Made by a program: the position numbers and the translations under genes
Shown: positions 1-5,110 of the stretch, piece after piece
Position numbering within the stretch: the first letter of the stretch is position 1
Layout of the letters: each line of letters opens with the position of its first letter
NCBI GenBank assembly: GCA_034668825.1
Contig: JAXDOR010000125.1
Location: forward strand, 1 to 8,697
Direction of reading: 5' to 3'
DNA: 8,697 nucleotides
Source: CANKHA01 sp034668825
Lineage (GTDB): Bacteria; Pseudomonadota; Alphaproteobacteria; Rhizobiales; Xanthobacteraceae
The notes under the pieces: model-generated
Seen by the model: only the letters and a program-made list of their open reading frames with translations
Database searches by the model: none
What the model was told of the DNA's origin: nothing

Positions 1-1038
1 CACCCCGAAGTGGTGCATACGCCCGATGGCGCAAAGCTTTACGCCAACTTCGTCCACAACATCTGCGGCCTCAAGGCCAACTGGACCATGTCGGCCTATC
101 GCCAGCATGCGATCGACAAGATCCGTGCCCAGGTGGGCAAGGGCAGGGTGATCTGCGGCCTTTCCGGCGGCGTCGATTCCGCCGTGGCGGCGGTGCTGCT
201 TCACGAAGCCATCGGCGACCAGCTCACCTGCGTTTTCGTCGATCACGGCCTGCTGCGGCTCGGCGAAGGCGAAAAGGTGATCGCGCTGTTCCGCGAGCAT
301 TACAACATTCCGCTGGTGCATGTGCAGGCGGAAAAACTTTTCCTCGATGCGCTCGAAGGCGTCGACGATCCCGAGGTCAAGCGCAAGACCATCGGCAAAT
401 TGTTCATCGACGTGTTCGAGCAGGAAGCGAAGAAAATCGGCGGCGCCGAATTCCTCGCCCAAGGCACGCTTTATCCCGACGTGATCGAGAGCGTGTCCTT
501 CACCGGCGGGCCGTCGGTGACCATCAAGTCGCATCACAATGTCGGCGGCTTGCCCGCGCGCATGAACATGAAGCTGGTCGAGCCGCTGCGCGAATTGTTC
601 AAGGACGAGGTGCGTGCGCTCGGCCGCGAACTCGGCCTGCCCGATGCTTTCGTCGGCCGGCATCCGTTCCCCGGTCCCGGCCTCGCCATCCGCTGCCCCG
701 GCGAGATCACGCGCGAGAAGCTCGACATCCTGCGTTATGCCGACGAAATTTATATCGAGGAAATCCGCCGCGCCGGACTCTACGACACCATCTGGCAGGC
801 CTTTGCCGTGATCCTGCCGGTGAAGACCGTCGGCGTCATGGGCGACCAGCGCACCTATGAGTTTGTTGTCGGCCTGCGCGCGGTCACCTCCACCGACGGC
901 ATGACGGCGGACTTCTATCCCTTCGACATGGCCTTTCTCGGCCGCGTGGCCACGCGCATCATCAACGAGGTCAAGGGCGTCAACCGCGTGGTCTATGACG
1001 TGACCTCAAAGCCGCCGGGGACGATTGAGTGGGAGTAG
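1..1038 (+). CDS. guaA: GMP synthase (glutamine-hydrolysing), C-terminal two thirds
   Basis: GuaA converts XMP, ATP and glutamine to GMP, the last step of de novo guanine nucleotide synthesis in the cytoplasm. The frame is open from base 1, so the gene enters from outside the window. About 345 of the usual 510-525 residues are present. The first three residues are HPE, the motif that in GuaA supplies the catalytic His and Glu of the glutamine amidotransferase triad; the nucleophilic Cys lies outside. The ATP pyrophosphatase domain follows, with its P-loop SGGVDS at visible residues 55-60. The dimerisation and XMP-binding domain contains RHPFPGPGLAIR and ends in the family signature SKPPGTIEWE immediately before the TAG stop. 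No defect is visible. Internal ATG codons at 10 or later are not starts. The next gene is on the opposite strand, so guaA probably ends its transcript here. Confidence 0.97.
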   Translation, partial: HPEVVHTPDGAKLYANFVHNICGLKANWTMSAYRQHAIDKIRAQVGKGRVICGLSGGVDSAVAAVLLHEAIGDQLTCVFVDHGLLRLGEGEKVIALFREHYNIPLVHVQAEKLFLDALEGVDDPEVKRKTIGKLFIDVFEQEAKKIGGAEFLAQGTLYPDVIESVSFTGGPSVTIKSHHNVGGLPARMNMKLVEPLRELFKDEVRALGRELGLPDAFVGRHPFPGPGLAIRCPGEITREKLDILRYADEIYIEEIRRAGLYDTIWQAFAVILPVKTVGVMGDQRTYEFVVGLRAVTSTDGMTADFYPFDMAFLGRVATRIINEVKGVNRVVYDVTSKPPGTIEWE

Positions 1039-2107
1039 GGTCCTTCAAGCCGATGCGAATCCTTATTGCAATAAGAGGTCTTTACCTTTTTCTACAGACA
1101 TCAGTAATGCCGACCAAAGGACAACGCGAAATATTGTAAATCCAATCATGAGGCCCCTGGAGCGCAACGAAGCTGCTGCCGTGGTTTCGTTAGCTTGCCG
1201 CAGTGACGATAACTCCACCACACCTAAATATAGCTGGTAGATGGCAAGATAAATGACGATGACGGCTAAACAAGCAAGTCCCGGAGAGGCGATCTGCCCG
1301 GCAAATAAAAATAAAAGGCCAAAGATAACGACAAGGCCAATCAACATGCGAATACCGATACCGCGAGCGGCTGGCCTAACGTATTCCCACCATGTTTGAG
1401 CAGAGCTGCCAACTCGTTGCGTTTCGTACTGCCGCGCAAAAAGTCCACGCCAGGCCCGAAGGAGAAAATCATTCACGCTGACCAAGAAAAGTGGAATTGC
1501 TGCAGCTAAGAAATTGGTTGGATGGCCGGTCCGGGTCAAAGGGATAGCACCAACTGTAACGCTCGTAATTGATGTGATACTCAAACCCAATAACAAGCGA
1601 AAAATCGGACTGCTAGTGCGACCGGCTCGATATTCAGCTAGTTCTACCTTAAAACCGCTAAGAAAATAGAGGGCAAGCAGCACGAAGATATGCTTCCAGT
1701 GTGGATGGAGGGTTATTGGCCAACCCAGAGAGCGAAGCGCAATTTCGATGTATGGCTTTAGTGATCCGAGAAAGAAACTAACTATCTGATCATAGTAGCC
1801 AATCAAAATCGAAAGAGTTGGACCGATGCCAATATTGAAGCCATTATGGACGAAGTAAATAAACGACAGCACACTTACGGCGGTACCGACTGTTGCCCAG
1901 CCATCTGGTGGCAAGGCCGCTTTCTTAGCTAGAGTGCGAAGAGCTGGGTCCAAATACATTTGTTTTCGAGAAATCTAGGTAGTCCGATGAAGTACGATGT
2001 TGTCTAAAATGCCATCCTTAACCGGCCGATTGCGTAAGCGTAACAATCTGACCAATCAGTAAATTCGGATTCGAGCTATCGGTAGATATAGCACATGTCT
2101 TAGCAAA
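1039..2107. other. AT-richer block between guaA and the ArsC-like gene, possible acquired DNA
   Basis: Base composition drops directly after the guaA stop and recovers at the next plus-strand gene. Hand counts give 22/60 G+C for line 1741-1800 and 31/60 for 1261-1320, against 43/60 for 601-660 in guaA. The block carries one minus-strand gene plus its upstream region of about 150 bases (1960-2107), which is also AT-rich and in which I see no confident promoter. There is no transposase, integrase or tRNA at either edge and no clean direct repeat. Horizontal acquisition is an inference from composition only. Confidence 0.55.
1063..1959 (-). CDS. Multi-pass membrane protein of unknown function
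   Basis: I do not recognise this 298-residue protein. It is mostly hydrophobic, with likely membrane segments near residues 24-38, 48-64, 90-102, 118-140, 148-168, 203-222, 226-248 and 270-288. These are separated by short charged loops such as 104-117 and 170-200. A His/Trp-rich stretch, HPHWKHIFVLLALYF (85-99), stands out at the start of one membrane segment, and I have a vague memory of similar stretches in unnamed proteobacterial membrane proteins. There is no cleavable signal peptide and no recognisable enzymatic motif. The ATG at 1959 is the first start, but the upstream sequence holds only a weak purine tract, so the start is uncertain. The gene sits alone in AT-richer DNA and runs against guaA and the downstream plus-strand genes, consistent with an acquired single gene. 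The long open frame in AT-rich DNA and the regular hydrophobic pattern argue that it is real. Confidence 0.75.
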   Translation of the reverse strand: MYLDPALRTLAKKAALPPDGWATVGTAVSVLSFIYFVHNGFNIGIGPTLSILIGYYDQIVSFFLGSLKPYIEIALRSLGWPITLHPHWKHIFVLLALYFLSGFKVELAEYRAGRTSSPIFRLLLGLSITSITSVTVGAIPLTRTGHPTNFLAAAIPLFLVSVNDFLLRAWRGLFARQYETQRVGSSAQTWWEYVRPAARGIGIRMLIGLVVIFGLLFLFAGQIASPGLACLAVIVIYLAIYQLYLGVVELSSLRQANETTAAASLRSRGLMIGFTIFRVVLWSALLMSVEKGKDLLLQ

Positions 2108-2119
2108 ATGAGGCATGGC

Positions 2120-2482
2120 GTGCCCCTCACCCTCTACGGCATCAAGAATTGCGACACCATGAAAAAGGCGCGCGCCTTTCTCGACAAGAAGGGCATTGCC
2201 TACGATTTCCACGACTACAAAACCCAGGGCATCGAGCGCGCAAAGCTCGAAGGCTGGGCGAAGAAAGTGGGCTGGGAAACGTTGCTCAACCGCGCCGGCA
2301 CGACCTTCAGGAAATTGCCCGACAACGACAAGGTTGATCTCACCGAAAAGAAGGCCATCGCGCGCATGCTGGCGCAGCCGTCGATGATCAAGCGCCCGGT
2401 GCTGGAGCTAGGCGGCGGCAAGATCATGGTCGGCTTCAAGCCGGACGCGTATGCCGGCTTGACAGCTTTATCTAGCCGATAG
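2120..2482 (+). CDS. ArsC/Spx-family thioredoxin-fold protein (YffB-like)
   Basis: This is a short protein (120 residues from the GTG start) of the arsenate-reductase-related ArsC/Spx family, closest to the YffB group, whose physiological substrate is unsettled. Seen directly: an N-terminal beta strand followed by YGIKNCDTMKKA with a single Cys (Cys11 from the GTG), the central LLNRAGTTFRKL, and IKRPVLE near residues 90-96, which carries the family's conserved Arg. The single Cys means it lacks a CxxC redox pair. I prefer GTG at 2120 to the in-frame ATG at 2108: GAGG at 2110-2113 sits six bases before the GTG, whereas nothing resembling a ribosome site precedes the ATG, and family members start only a few residues before LYGIKNC. 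The gene is at the boundary where GC content rises again. Arsenate reduction is not implied, because no arsenic resistance genes adjoin it. Confidence 0.88.
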   Translation: MPLTLYGIKNCDTMKKARAFLDKKGIAYDFHDYKTQGIERAKLEGWAKKVGWETLLNRAGTTFRKLPDNDKVDLTEKKAIARMLAQPSMIKRPVLELGGGKIMVGFKPDAYAGLTALSSR

Positions 2483-2574
2483 GGCTTCTGGCATCTGCGC
2501 GCTGGCCACCTTATCTATTCCCTGCCGGGACCGCCGAGGCATGCGCAAGCCTGCCTGATTGAGAGATACGTGAG

Positions 2575-3180
2575 ATGCATGCCCCTCAGCCGATGACCGT
2601 TGAACGCTACAGCACGCCGGCGCAGCTTTTTCACTGGCTCACGGCGCTGCTGGTGATTGCTGCCTACATCGTCAGCCCGGGCGGCAGCGAGGCGCGCATC
2701 TATGCGCCGGCGAATGATTTTAACCGCTCGCTGCACGAACTCCTCGGCATCAGCGTGTTTACGCTGACGCTCCTGCGCGTCTGCTGGCGCGCGATGTATC
2801 CGCCGCCCCTGAGCCCGGAAATGCCGGCTTGGATGGAGCTTGGCGGCAGGCTCGGGCATTGGGCGATCTATGCGCTGCTGGTGCTGGTGCCGATCACGGC
2901 CATTCTCGGCGCCTGGCTCGCCGGCCATCCCCTGACGCTGCTTGGCTTGGGAAACATTCAGCCCTGGCTTTCGCCGTCGCGACCGTTCGGTCTTTGGCTC
3001 GCTAATCTTCATGGCTGGCTCGGCAACGTGCTTATTTGGGTGGCGGGTTTCCACGCCGCCGCCGCGCTTTTTCACCACTTCTGGCGACGCGACACGGTTC
3101 TCCTGTCGATGTTGCCGGGGCGGCGAACGCCCGCGACCTTTAAAGCCAACAATATGGGCGGCACACGAAATAATTCTTGA
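2575..3180 (+). CDS. Cytochrome b561 (CybB-type), di-haem membrane protein
   Basis: The 201-residue product is a four-helix membrane cytochrome b of the prokaryotic b561 family, which moves electrons between quinones and other carriers in the inner membrane. Its hydrophobic segments run at about residues 17-33, 53-70, 94-116 and 142-165. Candidate haem ligands are His20 (in LFHW), His54 (LHELLG), His146 (LHGWLG) and His160 (GFHAAAAL). The 34-residue and 14-residue spacings within these pairs match those I recall for E. coli CybB. A tail of about 30 polar residues follows the last helix. ATG at 2575 is preferred to the later ATG at 2593 because purine-rich GAGAG lies upstream. The gene begins 92 bases after the ArsC-like stop and may share its transcript. 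Its TGA stop lies inside the -35 box of the promoter for the next element. Which electron donor it uses cannot be told from the sequence. Confidence 0.9.
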   Translation: MHAPQPMTVERYSTPAQLFHWLTALLVIAAYIVSPGGSEARIYAPANDFNRSLHELLGISVFTLTLLRVCWRAMYPPPLSPEMPAWMELGGRLGHWAIYALLVLVPITAILGAWLAGHPLTLLGLGNIQPWLSPSRPFGLWLANLHGWLGNVLIWVAGFHAAAALFHHFWRRDTVLLSMLPGRRTPATFKANNMGGTRNNS

Positions 3181-3203
3181 CAATATTCCTATAGGCATAT
3201 AAT
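3177..3203 (+). promoter_or_regulatory. Near-consensus sigma-70-type promoter overlapping the cytochrome b561 stop
   Basis: TTGACA at 3177-3182 and TATAAT at 3198-3203 both match the sigma-70 hexamers exactly, with a 15-base spacer, two shorter than the optimum of 17. The TGA stop of the cytochrome gene (3178-3180) is inside the -35 box. Expected initiation is at about 3209-3211, just where the GC-rich structured segment begins and more than 500 bases before the next protein gene, so this is more plausibly the promoter of an RNA gene than of dctA. The AT-rich spacer contrasts with the GC-rich DNA on both sides. Confidence 0.65.
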
Positions 3204-3210
3204 CCTCCAC

Positions 3211-3602
3211 GTGCCTGGTTCGTCGAGGGGCGCCTTCTAGGGGCGCTAGTTGGCGGAGCCGGGCGCGGCGCCTGCGGGCGTGGGTTTAACGCAAACCCAT
3301 GCACTCGGGCGGCGCCGGAATCCGACCCTCGGGCACTAGGACCCGAGCGCGGGAGCACGCAGCTGGCAGGCTTAAGGAAGCCGTACCCCAGTGAGCGCGG
3401 ACCGGCGCAGTAAGGAAGACGCCGCAGTGGAGCGCCGAGAGGCGGGCGCCCTTTCGCAAAAGGGCGCGCTGTGTCCGTAAGGACGCAGCTCACACGACTG
3501 AAGCGCCTTCTCGGCGCTCCGCTCCCCCTCGTTTGGAGGGAGTAAAAGAGGAGACCGGCGTGCCCGCGCCGCCAACAACAGGGCCGGCGGAGCTATGCTT
3601 TT
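3211..3602 (+). ncRNA. Putative long structured non-coding RNA, about 390 nt
   Basis: No credible protein gene lies here, but the plus strand folds extensively. Hairpins seen directly: 3230-3246 (5 bp); 3278-3302 (10 bp, loop AACGC); 3328-3347 (6 bp); 3363-3391 enclosing 3369-3382 (GGCTT/AAGCC); 3403-3424 (5 bp, purine-rich loop); 3446-3467 (9 bp perfect); 3468-3489 (9 bp, GUAA tetraloop); and 3526-3540 (5 bp). A helix of 17 pairs, 3426-3442 with 3507-3523, encloses the hairpins at 3446-3467 and 3468-3489, giving a multibranch junction. A long-range 8-bp match pairs 3249-3256 with 3569-3576. The G-U wobbles (3280-3300, 3428-3521, 3441-3508, 3472-3485) would be A-C mismatches on the other strand, so plus is the transcribed strand. 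The 3' end is uncertain: TTTT at 3599-3602 follows a GC-rich tract but is a poor terminator. I recognise no known RNA class. From memory only, similar sequence may recur in alphaproteobacteria with spurious Pro/Arg-rich ORFs annotated opposite. Confidence 0.5.
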
Positions 3603-3742
3603 ATCCCTCCTCACCGGGGGAGATAAGAAGTCCGTTCGAAATCCAATCCGGAATCCGCACAGCCGTCGCCGGAACCATATTTCTATGACAGAATTTCTCC
3701 TCAGCGGCGCGCGATTGTAACCGCTCTGTCCTTGGTGCTTTT
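3603..3742 (+). promoter_or_regulatory. Leader region of dctA, no confident site
   Basis: This stretch separates the putative RNA from dctA. A hairpin with imperfect arms spans 3601-3626 (TTATC pairs with GATAA, then further pairs after one mismatch), but no T-run follows it on either strand, so it is not a convincing terminator. I looked for a sigma-54 -24/-12 promoter, as used for dctA in rhizobia, and found none that keeps the GG and GC doublets at the correct spacing. Ribosome-site match before the dctA ATG is weak. Confidence 0.25.
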
Positions 3743-5056
3743 ATGCCGACCAAATCCTCTCCGCGCGCGCATCGGCCCTGGTACACGATCCTCTACATTC
3801 AAGTTTTGATCGCCATAGCGGTCGGAGTCTTCGTCGGCCATTTCTTTCCCGACCTCGGTAAGGCGCTCAAGCCGCTGGGCGACGGCTTCATCGCCCTGAT
3901 CAAGATGATGATAGCGCCCATCATTTTCTGCACCGTCGTGCACGGCATTTCCTCCATGGGCGATCTGACCAAGGTCGGGCGTGTCGGCGTCAAAACGCTG
4001 TTCTATTTTGAATGCGTGTCCACTTTGGCGCTGGCGATCGGCCTGATCGTCGGCGAACTTATTCAGCCCGGCCGCGGCTTCAACATCGATCCGGCGAGCA
4101 TCGATCCGAACGCGGTGGCGACTTATGTCAAGCAGGCCAAGGAGCAGGGCATCGTCAGTCATCTGCTGGCGATCATTCCAGATTCTTTCTTCGGCGCGCT
4201 GGCGCGCGGCGATCTGCTGCAGGTGCTGCTGGTCTCGATCTTAACCGGCTTTGCCGTTGCGCTGATGGGCGAGGCCGGCGAACGCGTGTCGCATGCCATC
4301 GATCTCGCGGCCAAGGTCTTCTTCCGCGTCATTGCCATCATCGTGCGGGTGGCGCCGGTCGGCGCTTTCGGAGCCATGGCGTTCACCATCGGCGCCTATG
4401 GTCTCGGCTCGCTGGTGAACCTCTTGGCCTTGATCGCAACTTTCTATCTGACCAGCTTGATCTTCGTTGTTCTCGTGCTCGGCGCCATCGCGCGGCTCGC
4501 CGGTTTCTCCATCCTGCGCTTTATCGCCTATATCAAAGACGAGCTTCTGATCGTCCTCGGCACCAGTTCTTCGGAAACGGTGCTGCCGCAGATGATGTTG
4601 AAGATGGAGCGGCTCGGCGCGTCGCGGCCGGTGGTCGGCCTCGTGGTCCCGACCGGCTACAGCTTCAATCTCGACGGCACCAACATCTACATGACGCTGG
4701 CGACTTTGTTTCTGGCGCAGGCTACCAACACGCCGCTTAGCTTCGGCCAGGAAATGGGAATTCTCTTCGTTGCCATGATCACCTCCAAGGGCGCCTCGGG
4801 CGTTACCGGCGCCGGCTTCGTCACCCTCGCCGCCACATTGGCTATCGTTCCCGATATTCCGGTTCAGTCGCTGGCCATCCTGCTCGGCATCGATAAGTTC
4901 ATGAGCGAATGCCGCGCCTTGACCAATCTCATCGGCAATGGCGTCGCCACCGTGGTCATCAGCCGCTGGGAAGGCGAGTTGGACAGCGCCAAGTTGCACG
5001 AGGCCATGGCGCATCCGGTGCTGCTGGGTGAGGAAATGGAGCTGAAGCAGGCGTAG
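3743..5056 (+). CDS. dctA: C4-dicarboxylate:cation symporter, DctA type (DAACS family)
   Basis: This 437-residue inner-membrane carrier imports dicarboxylates such as succinate, fumarate and malate with protons or sodium ions. It has the normal family length and layout: N-terminal hydrophobic helices, then the substrate and ion site built from the serine-rich hairpin loop GTSSSETVLPQMM (273-285), the NLDGT motif (309-313), the second hairpin TSKGASGVTGAG (348-358), and MSECRALTN (387-395), whose Arg is the usual mark of an acidic-substrate carrier. YSFNLDGTNIYMT is close to DctA rather than to the more distant glutamate or serine carriers, so C4-dicarboxylates are favoured, but substrate is an inference. 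ATG at 3743 is the first start and puts a charged leader of about a dozen residues before the first helix. No dctB/dctD regulators adjoin it. The gene follows the structured RNA segment, and prfC starts 54 bases after its stop. Confidence 0.93.
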   Translation: MPTKSSPRAHRPWYTILYIQVLIAIAVGVFVGHFFPDLGKALKPLGDGFIALIKMMIAPIIFCTVVHGISSMGDLTKVGRVGVKTLFYFECVSTLALAIGLIVGELIQPGRGFNIDPASIDPNAVATYVKQAKEQGIVSHLLAIIPDSFFGALARGDLLQVLLVSILTGFAVALMGEAGERVSHAIDLAAKVFFRVIAIIVRVAPVGAFGAMAFTIGAYGLGSLVNLLALIATFYLTSLIFVVLVLGAIARLAGFSILRFIAYIKDELLIVLGTSSSETVLPQMMLKMERLGASRPVVGLVVPTGYSFNLDGTNIYMTLATLFLAQATNTPLSFGQEMGILFVAMITSKGASGVTGAGFVTLAATLAIVPDIPVQSLAILLGIDKFMSECRALTNLIGNGVATVVISRWEGELDSAKLHEAMAHPVLLGEEMELKQA

Positions 5057-5066
5057 TCCGGAAGTT

Positions 5067-5100
5067 GGCGAATCGGGACCGCTCTTGATCCCGCCGCCTT
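5067..5100 (+). terminator. Possible weak terminator hairpin between dctA and prfC
   Basis: CGGGA at 5074-5078 pairs with TCCCG at 5089-5093, and the flanking GGCG (5067-5070) can pair with CGCC (5095-5098) after a small internal loop. Only a short TTT follows, so termination would be inefficient and dctA-prfC read-through remains possible. The hairpin is seen directly; its role is inferred. Confidence 0.3.
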
Positions 5101-5110
5101 TCCCTGCCAC

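Noticed and set aside
1062..1091. Palindrome CTTATTGCAATAAG followed by a T-run as a guaA terminator
   Set aside because: The palindrome leaves only five AT-rich pairs once a loop is allowed, and the T-run is 11 bases away. It also overlaps the stop codon of the opposing gene. Too weak to annotate.
1041..2034. Imperfect direct repeat (1041-1057 and 2015-2034) flanking the AT-richer block
   Set aside because: The two copies share TCCTT, GCCGAT and GCG but need gaps to align; similarity at this level is expected by chance and does not define insertion ends.
3211..3602. RNase P RNA, permuted tmRNA, SRP RNA or 6S RNA
   Set aside because: The RNase P core GAGGAAAGTC, the SRP GGAAGG...AGCAG apex, a tRNA-like T arm and an ANDN-type tag frame are all absent, and the length is wrong for 6S or SRP RNA.
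3140..3614. Two overlapping minus-strand ORFs (117 and 80 residues) opposite the structured segment
   Set aside because: They are rich in Pro, Arg, Ser and Ala as expected from translating GC-rich DNA, contain no recognisable domain, and one runs into the cytochrome b561 gene. The plus-strand helices and wobble pairs explain the segment better.
3315..3657. Repeated 10-mer CCGGAATCCG at 3315-3324 and 3648-3657
   Set aside because: Flanking bases do not match and two copies of a GC-rich 10-mer are not strong evidence of a repeat family.
3603..3742. Sigma-54 promoter for dctA
   Set aside because: No GG and GC doublets at the required spacing within a TGGCAC-N5-TTGC-like context were found.
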